Counted from the first letter of the stretch, positions 1-8,128 are shown. The stretch: 23,335 bases of DNA from CAZMXI01 sp964570205 (GCA_964570205.1 CAZMXI010000071.1:1-23335), one strand, 5' to 3'. Program-made: numbers and translations. The notes: generated from the letters alone by a model not told the origin.

Positions 1-60
<60 letters not shown>

Positions 61-79
61 GAAACCATTCAGGAGAATT

Positions 80-107
80 AATTTACCCTTACGAGGCGCA
101 AAGTCAA
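80..107 (-). promoter_or_regulatory. Predicted sigma70 promoter of tRNA-Asp
   Basis: On the minus strand a TTGACT -35 box (107-102) is separated by 16 nt from a TAAATT -10 box (85-80). The predicted start point falls about 13 nt before the tRNA 5' end, a plausible precursor leader. The surrounding sequence is AT-richer than the rest of the window. The -35 matches consensus in five of six positions and the -10 in four. Confidence 0.55.
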
Positions 108-185
108 GCTTGTTGGCCGAACGGTGTGCATGGAGCACGTGGAATGCCAGAATCGAAAGGTCTATCGCCCGGTCTGTTGTGGCGT

Positions 186-191
186 TATAAT
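186..191 (+). promoter_or_regulatory. Consensus -10 box (TATAAT) ahead of the glycosyltransferase
   Basis: A perfect TATAAT lies 48 nt upstream of the ATG at 240, which would put the transcript start near 198. No good -35 hexamer is visible at 16-18 nt spacing, so this rests on the -10 alone. It supports starting the gene at 240 rather than at the upstream in-frame ATG at 126, which lies ahead of this box. Confidence 0.35.
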
Positions 192-239
192 CCCGCTGGC
201 ATGTGCCGACCGGTTGGCCGCCAAACGGGCGGCGCAGGC

Positions 240-1079
240 ATGAGCGGTATGCGAAACCCCCGTATTGGCATTCTGGTTGTTGCCTATAATGCGCAAGCTA
301 CTCTGCGCCAGACGCTTAGGCGCATTCCCCACGAACTTCGGCCGAAAATTGAGGAGATTTTTGTATTCGACGATGCCAGCCAGGATGGAACTTACGAAGT
401 AGGCAAGGTTTGCCAGTCTGATTTCGAGGGCACTAAGTTCTCGATCTTCCGGAATCCGGTCAACCTGATGTACGGGGGCAACCAGCGCAAGGGATATCAA
501 TACGCCATCGAGCAGGGGTTGGACATTGTTGTGCTTCTGCACGGGGATGGCCAATATGCACCCGAGGTGATGCAGAGCCTGCTTGGTCCGCTGGAACGGG
601 GCCAGGCGGACATGGTGATGGGGTCGCGCATGATGGTCCCAGGGGCTGCGCGGCGAGGGAACATGCCGCTGTACAAGTACGTCGGGAACAAGATCCTTAC
701 CTGGATGGAGAACCGGCTGCTCGGCACTCGGCTGAGCGAATTCCACTCGGGCTATCGGGCGTATTCGGTCAGGGCGTTAGCGAACATCCCGCTCGACACG
801 CTCACGTGGAACTGGCATTTTGATTCGCAGATCATCATCGAGTTCATCAAGCGCGGTTATCGGATCGCCGAGGTGCCGATTCCGACCTATTACGGCGATG
901 AGATCTGCCGGGTGAACGGCATTCCCTATGCGATGCACTGTGTCGCCTCCGCCTTGAAGCACGCGCTGCTGCACCGCTGGAGGCGTCATGCTCCACTACC
1001 GGCTTCACACCGATCCCAACAGCAGTCACCAGCAGATCGCCCGCATCCTTCACGAACGGAAGCCGAAGTTGGCGCTTGA
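240..1079 (+). CDS. GT2 family glycosyltransferase (polyprenyl-phosphate sugar transferase-like)
   Basis: This is a 279-residue GT-A fold glycosyltransferase of family 2. From the ATG at 240 the protein opens with the strand GILVVAYNA (10-18), then the nucleotide-binding DDASQDGT (44-51), the metal-binding HGDGQY (101-106), GSR (128-130) and the acceptor-side FHSGYRAYS (168-176). No membrane segment is visible, so it is probably cytosolic or peripheral, moving a sugar from a nucleotide donor, possibly to a lipid phosphate as in DPM1-like enzymes; the substrate is not readable. The frame stays open back to 126, but those residues do not look conserved and precede a TATAAT box. The last 31 residues are encoded within a 92-nt overlap with the methyltransferase and are basic, low-complexity and unlike the family. 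Confidence 0.85.
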   Translation: MSGMRNPRIGILVVAYNAQATLRQTLRRIPHELRPKIEEIFVFDDASQDGTYEVGKVCQSDFEGTKFSIFRNPVNLMYGGNQRKGYQYAIEQGLDIVVLLHGDGQYAPEVMQSLLGPLERGQADMVMGSRMMVPGAARRGNMPLYKYVGNKILTWMENRLLGTRLSEFHSGYRAYSVRALANIPLDTLTWNWHFDSQIIIEFIKRGYRIAEVPIPTYYGDEICRVNGIPYAMHCVASALKHALLHRWRRHAPLPASHRSQQQSPADRPHPSRTEAEVGA

Positions 1080-1662
1080 CGTGGGCGCGGCGCAGGGGTT
1101 TCTTGGGCAGATGCTGGCGGGGAGCGGCCTGGCGATCGACGCGATCGAGCCCAATCCGCATTGGGCGGAGCATGCCAAGCCTTTCTATCACCAGGTGTTT
1201 GCGCAGACGGTCGAACAAGCCAACCTGCCGACAGGGACTTATGACGCGATCGTGTGCGCGGATGTGCTGGAACACCTGACGGAACCCGATCGTGTGTTGA
1301 GCCAACTCGTCCGGGTGGCGGCGGACGACGCGGTTTTCGTGATTTCAGTGCCGAATGTAGCGCACTTGGCGATTCGGATGATGCTGATGGCGGGGAAGTT
1401 CCCGAAGATGGATCGGGGGATTCTGGATCGGACGCACCTGCACTTCTTCACACGAGATACGGCGGAGGGCCTGCTGCGGTCGGCCGGACTGCGCATCGAG
1501 CAGGTGCGTGCGACGGGTGTGCCATTGGACGAGGTTTGGCGAGGCGGACAGGGCAAGGGGCTGTACAAACTGGCCATCAAGGCACAACATCTGGTGGTGC
1601 GAATCGCACCTAGAGTATTTGGCTTCCAGTGGATATTCATTGCCCGCAAGGCCACTTCATGA
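988..1662 (+). CDS. Class I SAM-dependent methyltransferase
   Basis: This 224-residue protein has a class I Rossmann methyltransferase fold. Motif I is LDVGAAQG (30-37), the acidic residue ending strand 2 is E54 in DAIEPN, and motif II/III is YDAIVCADVLEHL (85-97). This matches the UbiE/UbiG-like Methyltransf_11/23 group. The ATG at 988 has a GGAGG ribosome binding site five nt upstream (979-983), although the start lies inside the 3' end of the glycosyltransferase. Its own stop overlaps the next gene's ATG (ATGA at 1659-1662), so the three genes are probably translated together. It likely methylates a glycan or glycolipid intermediate made by its neighbours; that role is inferred from position only. 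Confidence 0.85.
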   Translation: MLHYRLHTDPNSSHQQIARILHERKPKLALDVGAAQGFLGQMLAGSGLAIDAIEPNPHWAEHAKPFYHQVFAQTVEQANLPTGTYDAIVCADVLEHLTEPDRVLSQLVRVAADDAVFVISVPNVAHLAIRMMLMAGKFPKMDRGILDRTHLHFFTRDTAEGLLRSAGLRIEQVRATGVPLDEVWRGGQGKGLYKLAIKAQHLVVRIAPRVFGFQWIFIARKATS

Positions 1663-3200
1663 GCAGCAACGCGAATCATAACCAACCGTCCATCCCGACA
1701 TTGTCGCTCAGTTGGCTGGGCATTGCCGCCGTTGCGCTGGGGCTGGCGCTTCAGGCGCGGGAGGGGATGATCAACCTTCGGGCCGTGACGTGGTTGACCA
1801 TTTCATTGCTGGCGTTCGTTGCGGCGGTGGGCTCGTTTCTCAAGGCTCGGATGCGCCTGACGGCAGGTGGGGTGGCGACGGCCGTGCTGACCATTGGCCT
1901 GGGCGTCCAACTCTATCAGCATTATGTCGCCTATCCGGGCACGCTGTACAACGCGCCGGCCGATTCCGGTCGGAAGGCATTGTCGGTTCTCAAGGACAAG
2001 TTCGGCCACATCGAGGATCCCGGTGAGAAGTCGGCGACGGCATTCGAGATGGACCGGATGCAGGGGCTGCTGATGGACACCCGGTTCCAGAACGGCATTC
2101 TGCTGGTGGCGGCCTTTGGAGTCGTTCTGCTGATTCGGCATCGCTGGACGCGGCATGCGGCGTTTGCGGTGATTCTGGCGACGCATTTTCTGCTGGGTGC
2201 GAAGCTGATCGAGGAGCGGCCGAATCCGCATATCGATGTGTTTGTTTTCCAGCAGGAGTCGTCGGCGGCGTTGCTGGCGGGAAAGAACCCATACGACATC
2301 ACGTTCACGAACATCTATGGCGAGGGATCGAGAGTCTACGCCAAAGAGCTGATGAAGGATGGGCGGCTGCTGTTTGGATATCCATACACGCCGATGAGCC
2401 TGTACATGGCGGTTCCGGGGTATGCGATCGCGGGGGACCACCGGTATTCGCAGCTTGCGGCGATCACGCTGTCGGGGCTGCTGCTGGCGTACAGCGGGGC
2501 GGGGTTGCTGCCGAAGCTGGCGGCGCTACTTCTGCTGTTCACGCCGCGCATCTTCATGATCGTCGAGTTGGGGTGGACGGAGCCGTTCGTGATCCTGGGA
2601 TTGTGCGCTACGCTGTTCGTGGCGTGCCGGTTTCCGCGGTATACGCCGTACGTGCTGGGGCTGTTCCTGGCGACCAAACAGTACCTGCTGTTTGCGATTC
2701 CGCTGGGGATTCTGTTCATCCCGAGAGGGCGGGAGCGCGAGGCGATCGTGTTCCTTGGCAAGGCGCTGGTGGTGGCGTTGGTGGTTTCGGCGCCGCTGGT
2801 GCTGTGGAATCCGAACGCTTTCATCCACTCGGCCATTACGCTTCAGCTCAAACAGCCGTTCCGCAACGATGCGCTGACCTACCTGGCGTGGTACTGGTGG
2901 GGCTTTGACCAGCCAAGATACGGGGACAACCCGGCCCTAGGACTGGCGCCGCGACTGGGGTGGCTGGCGTTCGTGGCGGTGATTCCGGCGATTGTGCTGG
3001 CGCTGCGGAAGTTCCCGCGGACGCCAGCCGGCTTTGCGATGGGAATGGCGGCGACCTACCTGGCGTTCCTGATCTTTAACAAGCAGGCGTTCTGCAATTA
3101 CTACCTTCTGGTGCTGGCGGCGATCTGCGCCTCGGCGGCGATGCTGGCGATTCCTGCGCCGGCGGAAACATTGGTGCGAGCAACGCATCCGCCGGAGTAG
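1659..3200 (+). CDS. Polytopic membrane protein, GT87-like (GT-C) candidate glycosyltransferase
   Basis: The 513-residue protein has many hydrophobic helices spread along its length. Near the middle is a soluble-looking loop containing HIDVFVFQQES, LLAGKNPYD and FGYPYTPMSL. That arrangement (an acidic residue early, NPYD, then YPxxP) resembles membrane glycosyltransferases of the GT87/DUF2029 group, which use polyprenyl-phosphate sugars on the periplasmic side. The family call comes from motif resemblance, not a search. An in-frame ATG exists at 1629, but the start at 1659 forms an ATGA overlap with the methyltransferase stop and is preferred. With the GT2 upstream it suggests a lipid-linked sugar pathway for surface glycan. 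It ends in TAG, 11 nt from the convergent oxidoreductase. Confidence 0.6.
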   Translation: MSSNANHNQPSIPTLSLSWLGIAAVALGLALQAREGMINLRAVTWLTISLLAFVAAVGSFLKARMRLTAGGVATAVLTIGLGVQLYQHYVAYPGTLYNAPADSGRKALSVLKDKFGHIEDPGEKSATAFEMDRMQGLLMDTRFQNGILLVAAFGVVLLIRHRWTRHAAFAVILATHFLLGAKLIEERPNPHIDVFVFQQESSAALLAGKNPYDITFTNIYGEGSRVYAKELMKDGRLLFGYPYTPMSLYMAVPGYAIAGDHRYSQLAAITLSGLLLAYSGAGLLPKLAALLLLFTPRIFMIVELGWTEPFVILGLCATLFVACRFPRYTPYVLGLFLATKQYLLFAIPLGILFIPRGREREAIVFLGKALVVALVVSAPLVLWNPNAFIHSAITLQLKQPFRNDALTYLAWYWWGFDQPRYGDNPALGLAPRLGWLAFVAVIPAIVLALRKFPRTPAGFAMGMAATYLAFLIFNKQAFCNYYLLVLAAICASAAMLAIPAPAETLVRATHPPE

Positions 3201-3211
3201 GCCATCTGCGC

Positions 3212-4261
3212 TCATGCCACGCCGACACAGCGGCCCGTTTCGGCGGAAGCGTAGATCGCATCAATGACTCGCTGAATCAGCAGTGCGTGTTCGAGCGTGC
3301 TGGCCGGTGGGCGGGCGTCGAGGATCGCATCGGCGAAGTCGAGGACCGGTCCATCGTGGACCACTGCATACTCCTCCTGACCCTCCCAGATACAGCGCGT
3401 GACGATGCCTTTCTCGGAATCGGCCGCATCATGCAGGATGCGGTTCCGGCCGGGCATCATGTTCAGGCGAAGAGAGCCGGCTTCGCCGACGATTTGCCAG
3501 GCCTCATCCACGGCGGCAGGCATGTACTCGCCGCGCTCGAAGCTGATGGCAGCGCTGTCGTCGCAGCGGATGAGGGCCGAGAAGTGGCATTCGGCGTCCG
3601 AACCCGGCGCCACGTGAGATGCGAAGGCCGGAGGAACCGGCCATGCCTGCGCCAGGACGGTGCGAGGGCGGAGGCGCCAGCCGAGCAGGCCGAGCATGTA
3701 ATCCAGGTCATAGATGCCCCAGTTGACGAGGATGCCGCCGCCGTTGGCCGCGCGGCTCAATCGCCAGGGCGGCGGGGCGAGTTCGGGCCTGGGGCCGGCA
3801 GGCTTGATGGCGCGCATGCGCACCAGCCGAATCGGGCCGAGCGGGTTGGAGGCCAGGAAGCGGGTTGCGACGCGGGCGGATTCGTAGCAGCGGAACCGGG
3901 ATGAGCAGCAAGCGACGATGCGTTCGGCGCGGATGGCGATCATCTGCTGCACCTCGGCCGAGTTCATGCCGGGAGGCTTCTCGATCAACAGGTGCTTCCC
4001 AGCGCGAAGAGCGCGCAGGGCGAGGTGGACGCGATGTGCGGTGGCCAAAGCCAGCACGACGGCATCGACATTTGGATCGAGCAGCAAGGCATCGCCGTGG
4101 GGATACCAGCGGGCGGCAAATCGGTCGGCGGTCGAGCGAGCGCGGGTTTCGTCGGTGTCGGCCACAGCAACGATGCTGATGCGGGGCGAGGCGGCCGCCG
4201 CCTCCAGATGCCTGGTGCCGATGACGCCGCAGCCGATGACGCCCAGTCTGACCTTGCTCAT
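3212..4261 (-). CDS. Gfo/Idh/MocA family NAD(P)-dependent oxidoreductase
   Basis: The 349-residue protein has an N-terminal dinucleotide fold with GVIGCGVIG (7-15) and an acidic end of strand 2 (VADTDE, 34-39). It then has the family signature EKP (94-96, LIEKPPGMN) and the C-terminal substrate domain. The usual catalytic block GGGxxxDxGxHxxD appears as GGG (174-176) with N180 where D is common and Y184 where H is common, while D185 and D187 are kept. These enzymes oxidise or reduce sugars, inositols or their derivatives; the substrate cannot be told. The start ATG has no clear Shine-Dalgarno, and a terminator-like hairpin ends only 16 nt upstream of it, so its expression is puzzling. Confidence 0.88.
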   Translation of the reverse strand: MSKVRLGVIGCGVIGTRHLEAAAASPRISIVAVADTDETRARSTADRFAARWYPHGDALLLDPNVDAVVLALATAHRVHLALRALRAGKHLLIEKPPGMNSAEVQQMIAIRAERIVACCSSRFRCYESARVATRFLASNPLGPIRLVRMRAIKPAGPRPELAPPPWRLSRAANGGGILVNWGIYDLDYMLGLLGWRLRPRTVLAQAWPVPPAFASHVAPGSDAECHFSALIRCDDSAAISFERGEYMPAAVDEAWQIVGEAGSLRLNMMPGRNRILHDAADSEKGIVTRCIWEGQEEYAVVHDGPVLDFADAILDARPPASTLEHALLIQRVIDAIYASAETGRCVGVA

Positions 4262-4277
4262 GAGCGCGAAGTCTACC

Positions 4278-4312
4278 GGAAAAGAGAGCCCGGGACACGA
4301 TGCGTCCCGGGC
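4278..4312 (-). terminator. Rho-independent terminator of the ECF sigma operon
   Basis: A perfect 9-bp stem, GCCCGGGAC/GTCCCGGGC, flanks a 7-nt loop (4288-4312). On the minus strand it is followed by the T-rich tract TCTCTTTTCC (4287-4278). It lies 30 nt past the stop of the exported helical-repeat protein, so it should close the sigma operon. No T tract follows it on the plus strand. Confidence 0.75.
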
Positions 4313-4342
4313 AGATACCGTATGTGCGGGAGGGGTTGTTGG

Positions 4343-5056
4343 TTATCGCTCCGCAGGGCGATCAGGCCGTTTTGGCTCGGCGGGAGTCTCCGGCCTGTCG
4401 GGGCGCTGCGGACGATCAGGACGTTCCAGACGCCCGGCCTCGGGGCGCACGGGCCGTTCCTGGTCCGGGACCACGCGGCGCTCGGCCGGTTGCCCCGGCC
4501 GGTCAAGTTCGCGGCCCTGGATGGGCCTGTCGGCGATGCCCGGTCGAAGCGGCGGGGCGGTCATGATCATGTCGCGCAGCAGTTCCATGGCGCGATCCTG
4601 TTGCCGGGTGTGACGGTACAGATCGATCAATTGGAGCTGCACGGCACGCTTGACGGTGGGGTTCTTGATGTCCGGCAGCATGCGGTTGAAGTGCTCGATG
4701 GCGGCCTCGGGGCCGCGAGCCCGCAGGAGGTCGTTCATTGTGATAACCGCCGCCACGCCGGTTGCCGACGGATCGTTGGCCAAGCGGACGTAGCGATCGA
4801 CCGTGTCGAGCCAGTTGCGCATGCGCTCCACCTGTTCCATGCGGTCCGGCATGGTGCCGGCTTCCGCGGCCCTGCGAATGCGCATGCGCTCGATCAACTC
4901 CATGCCCTCCGCGTCCGCGGGCCGGTCGCGTTCCGGGGCCATGGCGGCGGGCGCTCCTGCCCGCCGCTCCTCGCCTGTTCGCTGCGACCATGCGTGCGCG
5001 GAAAACAACGCCACCGCAAATGCGGACACCAGAATGACCGTTGATGTCTTCATCAT
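4343..5056 (-). CDS. Exported helical-repeat (TPR-like) protein with Pro/Arg-rich tail
   Basis: The protein is 237 residues. A Sec signal peptide (1-22, cleavage probably after AHA) is followed by a charged helical region. Residues around 110-165 contain a TPR-like pair (AAIEHFNRML, then QLQLIDLYRHTRQQDRAMELLRDM). The last 55 or so residues are low-complexity, rich in RPDRP-type units. The frame is open further upstream, but the start at 5056 has AGGAG seven nt upstream and overlaps the preceding gene's stop as ATGA, so it is chosen. As the last gene of the sigma operon it may act in the periplasm with the membrane protein next door. No named family is recognised. Confidence 0.7.
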   Translation of the reverse strand: MMKTSTVILVSAFAVALFSAHAWSQRTGEERRAGAPAAMAPERDRPADAEGMELIERMRIRRAAEAGTMPDRMEQVERMRNWLDTVDRYVRLANDPSATGVAAVITMNDLLRARGPEAAIEHFNRMLPDIKNPTVKRAVQLQLIDLYRHTRQQDRAMELLRDMIMTAPPLRPGIADRPIQGRELDRPGQPAERRVVPDQERPVRPEAGRLERPDRPQRPDRPETPAEPKRPDRPAER

Positions 5057-5466
5057 GCTGACTCCTGAGTGGTAGAAGGTCGTATCTCCGGACTGGTTTC
5101 GCTCATTTCCATTGACGGGAACTCGGGCATGGCCGGAAGTGTGAACGATTCGTATTCCGGCACGATGCTGAGGCCCATCGGCATGCTCGGAATGCCCTCC
5201 AGGGCGAGTTCGCTTGTTGATTGGGATGCCAGCGTCATGGCAGGGGGCGCCGGGGATGGGATCGCCCGAAGGCGAGCGAACTGTGCCTGAGCCGCCATGA
5301 CGATCGCGATGGCGGCCGCCAATGCGCCGACCCCGCCGGCCCAGCCGATCCATCGGCGCCGACCCGCGGCGATCAACGGGAGGATGTCGGCGGCCAAGTC
5401 GCCGGGATAGCCCCCTTGGCGATACGCCCGTCGTGCGATGAGGATGCTATCTCTAAGCTGGCTCAT
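5053..5466 (-). CDS. Single-pass membrane protein, putative anti-sigma factor
   Basis: The 137-residue protein has a short basic cytosolic part (1-38), one hydrophobic helix (about 39-60) and a Pro/Ser/Met-rich outer part (61-137) rich in acidic residues. Position, three nt after an ECF sigma gene, and single-pass topology fit an anti-sigma factor. However, the HxxxCxxC zinc motif of ZAS anti-sigma proteins is absent and the cytosolic segment is unusually short. The role is therefore inferred from context. Its stop overlaps the next gene's ATG, suggesting coupled translation. Confidence 0.65.
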   Translation of the reverse strand: MSQLRDSILIARRAYRQGGYPGDLAADILPLIAAGRRRWIGWAGGVGALAAAIAIVMAAQAQFARLRAIPSPAPPAMTLASQSTSELALEGIPSMPMGLSIVPEYESFTLPAMPEFPSMEMSETSPEIRPSTTQESA

Positions 5467-5469
5467 GGT

Positions 5470-6036
5470 TTATGCCTTTGCATTCTGATTCTTGCGTGTG
5501 TGATGCCCGGCCGACGCGGGCGTCAGTCTCCGTCGCAGTGCTCGGAGGGCTTGGTGAACGGTGACCTTGAACGTGCCCGAAGCGCATTGCATGGCGGCCG
5601 CAGCCTCACTGACCGAAAGACCCTCGAAGTACCGCAGAATCAAGGCTTCGCGCTGCCTGGAGGGCAGATTCTTCAACAGAGCATGAAGAAGCTGCTGCTG
5701 CTCCGCGAGGTCGGCCTGCTCATCAGGCCGGGGCGCCAGCGGACGGGCGAAGTCTTCGCCCCGCAGCGACGGCCGGCATCGCCTCATCTCGCGAACGACG
5801 TTCAGAGCGATGCCAATCGCCCAGGTGCGAAGCTGACTCTGGCCCTTGAACCTGCCCAAATCACGCAGGAATCGCATGGCGGTCTCCTGCGTCGCTTCGT
5901 GCGCCATTTCCTGGTGGCCGAGCAGGCCCAGGCAGACCCGGTACAGGGGGTCCTGCAATTCCCGCAGGAGCTGGGCTCGAGCGGCCGGGTCGCCCCGACG
6001 CGCCGCATCGAGGATGCCATGTTCGATCGTGGCCAT
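5470..6036 (-). CDS. ECF (group 4) RNA polymerase sigma factor, RpoE-like
   Basis: The 188-residue protein has only the two domains typical of ECF sigma factors. Sigma2 (about 29-88) includes LYRVCLGLLGHQEMAHEATQ for core binding and a -10 recognition stretch ending LRTWAIGIALNVVREMRR. A charged linker follows. Sigma4 (about 120-171) contains LPSRQREALILRYFEGLS and a helix-turn-helix ending GTFKVTVHQALRALRR for -35 recognition. A GAAGGG ribosome binding site lies five nt before the ATG. It heads a three-gene operon with the candidate anti-sigma protein and an exported protein, the layout of envelope or extracytoplasmic stress systems. No inducing signal can be read from the sequence. Confidence 0.9.
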   Translation of the reverse strand: MATIEHGILDAARRGDPAARAQLLRELQDPLYRVCLGLLGHQEMAHEATQETAMRFLRDLGRFKGQSQLRTWAIGIALNVVREMRRCRPSLRGEDFARPLAPRPDEQADLAEQQQLLHALLKNLPSRQREALILRYFEGLSVSEAAAAMQCASGTFKVTVHQALRALRRRLTPASAGHHTRKNQNAKA

Positions 6037-6065
6037 GCCAGCCCTTCATCAGTGAATCAAGGCCG

Positions 6066-6105
6066 GGTTCCGGTTTACTGGGAAATCAGAATTCGCGCCG
6101 GAACC
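6066..6105. promoter_or_regulatory. Inverted repeat in the sigma/typA divergent region
   Basis: GGTTCCGG (6066-6073) and CCGGAACC (6098-6105) form an 8-bp dyad with a 24-nt spacer, 30-70 nt upstream of the ECF sigma gene. Both arms contain GGAAC, resembling the core of many ECF -35 elements, so this could be an autoregulatory site. No convincing -10 partner was found at the right spacing. Low-confidence operator candidate. Confidence 0.25.
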
Positions 6106-6207
6106 GCCGCATATTGTGTAATCGGGTCGTCGGCAGTATCTTACTGCGCTTTACGTTCCGGCGGCTGAGTTTCCCCCACCGAATCGATCCCCTGGAGGTC
6201 AGCGGCG

Positions 6208-6213
6208 TATAAT
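6208..6213 (+). promoter_or_regulatory. Consensus -10 box (TATAAT) of typA
   Basis: A perfect TATAAT sits 48 nt before the typA ATG, predicting a transcript start near 6220 and a leader of about 42 nt. No strong -35 box is visible at normal spacing. The layout closely resembles the TATAAT ahead of the GT2 gene. Confidence 0.4.
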
Positions 6214-6261
6214 ACGTCTAACTCAGCGTCTCGGGACCCAAGCAGTCAGGACCACTTTTTG

Positions 6262-8115
6262 ATGAACCGTGTGAGGAACGACATCCGTAATGTTGCGATC
6301 ATTGCCCACGTCGATCATGGCAAGACGACGCTGGTCGATGCTCTGCTTCGGCAGAGCGGCAACTTCCGCGACAGCCAGCTTCAGCAGGAGTGCATCATGG
6401 ACTCCAATCCGCTGGAGCGGGAGCGCGGAATTACCATCCTGGCCAAGAATTGCGCCATCACGCATCGGGATGAGCAGGGGCGAATCACCCGCATCAACCT
6501 CATCGACACGCCGGGCCACGCCGATTTCGGCGGCGAGGTCGAGCGCGTCCTGTCGATGGCGGACGGGTGCTTTCTGCTGGTGGATGCGGCTGAGGGACCG
6601 ATGCCGCAGACGCGATTCGTGCTCAAGAAGGCGTTTCAGAACGAGCTTCGGCCGATCGTGATCATCAACAAGATTGACCGCCAGGATGCGCGGGCGCACG
6701 AGGTGCTCGACGAGGTCTTCCAGTTGTTCATGGATCTGGGGGCGGATGATGAAGCGCTGAATTTCCCGGTGCTGTACGCCTCCGGGCGCGCGGGTGTGGC
6801 GTCGTGGGAACTGGAGAAGCCCGGTACGGACATTCTGCCGGTTTTCGATGCGCTGTTGCGGCATGTGCCGGCGCCGCATGGCAATCCCGAGGCTTCGCTG
6901 CAGCTTCGAATTGCCAGCATCCAGTACAACGACTACGTGGGGCGGATCGGCGTGGGCCGCATATACAACGGACGGATCGCGACCGGGCAGCCGGTGAAGA
7001 TCTGCCGCCGCACGGGCGAGCAGGTGAACGCCAAGGTTCAGCAGGTTCAGGCATTTGACGGCTTGGGCCGGAAGAACGTGGATGGGGCGGAGGCTGGCGA
7101 CATCATCGCGCTGGTGGGACTGGATACGGTCGAGATCGGCGACACCATCTGCGATCCGATCGAACCCCGTCCGCTGGAGGCAACCGAGATCGAGCCGCCC
7201 ACGCTGACGATGCTTTTCAGCGTGAACGATTCGCCGTTCGCCGGCAAGGACGGCAAATACGTCACCAGCCGTAACTTGCGAGAGCGCCTGACCAAGGAAC
7301 TGGAAAGCAACGTGGCGCTGAAGGTCGAGGAGACGGAGAATAAGGGCACGTTCCGCGTCGCGGGGCGCGGCCTGCTTCATCTGGGCATCCTGGTGGAGAA
7401 CATGCGGCGAGAGGGGTACGAGATGGCGATCGGCAAGCCGCATGTCATCCTGCGCAAGGGTGATCAGGGCCAGGTGCTGGAGCCGATCGAATACCTGGTG
7501 ATTGACGTGCCCGAGAAACACATGGGCGGGGTGATGGAACTGGTGGGCAACCGCCGGGGCGAGCTGGTGAGGATGGACAACCGCAGCGGGCAGGTTCACC
7601 TGGAGTTTACGATTCCGGCGCGGGGTCTGATCGGCCTGCGAACCCGGCTGCTCACGGCAACGCAGGGCGAGGCGATCATGCACCATAACTTCTATGAGTA
7701 CGCCCCCATGCGCGGAGAGGTGCCGGCGCGGGTGAACGGCGTGATGATCAGCAACTGCGCCGGTACGGTGAACGCCTATGCCCTGAACGACCTGCAGGAC
7801 CGGGGGACTCTGTTCGTGGCGCCGGGCGAGGCATGTTACGAGGGCCAGGTGGTCGGCGAGCATTGCCGCGACAAGGACATTGTGGTGAACCCCACCCGGG
7901 CCAAGAAGCTCACCAACATGCGAACGACCGCCAGCGACGAGAACATCATCCTGAAACCGGCGACCAAGATGTCGCTCGAACAGGCGCTGGAGTACATCGA
8001 GGAAGATGAGCTGGTCGAGGTCACACCGCAGTACATCCGCATCCGCAAGGACCTGTTGACGGAGAACCAGCGCAAGCGGGCCAACCGCAAGACGACCGAG
8101 TCCGTCGGGGTCTGA
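6262..8115 (+). CDS. typA: Translational GTPase TypA/BipA
   Basis: This 617-residue ribosome-associated GTPase has all five G motifs: G1 AHVDHGKT (15-22), G2 RGITI (55-59), G3 DTPGH (82-86), G4 NKID (136-139) and G5 near YASGRAG. They are followed by the beta-barrel domain II, an EF-G-like domain and the TypA-specific C-terminal domain that contacts the ribosome (RGLIGLRTRLL, and later QALEYIEEDELVEVTP). Length is normal. The ATG at 6262 is chosen over an adjacent TTG at 6259; an AGGA lies ten nt upstream. Known members assist large-subunit assembly and translation under cold or stress. It stands alone with its own promoter and ends 14 nt from a convergent gene. Confidence 0.97.
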   Translation: MNRVRNDIRNVAIIAHVDHGKTTLVDALLRQSGNFRDSQLQQECIMDSNPLERERGITILAKNCAITHRDEQGRITRINLIDTPGHADFGGEVERVLSMADGCFLLVDAAEGPMPQTRFVLKKAFQNELRPIVIINKIDRQDARAHEVLDEVFQLFMDLGADDEALNFPVLYASGRAGVASWELEKPGTDILPVFDALLRHVPAPHGNPEASLQLRIASIQYNDYVGRIGVGRIYNGRIATGQPVKICRRTGEQVNAKVQQVQAFDGLGRKNVDGAEAGDIIALVGLDTVEIGDTICDPIEPRPLEATEIEPPTLTMLFSVNDSPFAGKDGKYVTSRNLRERLTKELESNVALKVEETENKGTFRVAGRGLLHLGILVENMRREGYEMAIGKPHVILRKGDQGQVLEPIEYLVIDVPEKHMGGVMELVGNRRGELVRMDNRSGQVHLEFTIPARGLIGLRTRLLTATQGEAIMHHNFYEYAPMRGEVPARVNGVMISNCAGTVNAYALNDLQDRGTLFVAPGEACYEGQVVGEHCRDKDIVVNPTRAKKLTNMRTTASDENIILKPATKMSLEQALEYIEEDELVEVTPQYIRIRKDLLTENQRKRANRKTTESVGV

Positions 8116-8128
8116 CGCGGCGTCCCGG

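Noticed and set aside
3992..5044. A 350-codon plus-strand frame
   Set aside because: It spans two minus-strand genes and the terminator between them, with no recognisable protein features.
6223..7863. A 546-codon open frame on the minus strand
   Set aside because: It is antisense to typA, whose motifs are complete; the translation shows no domain.
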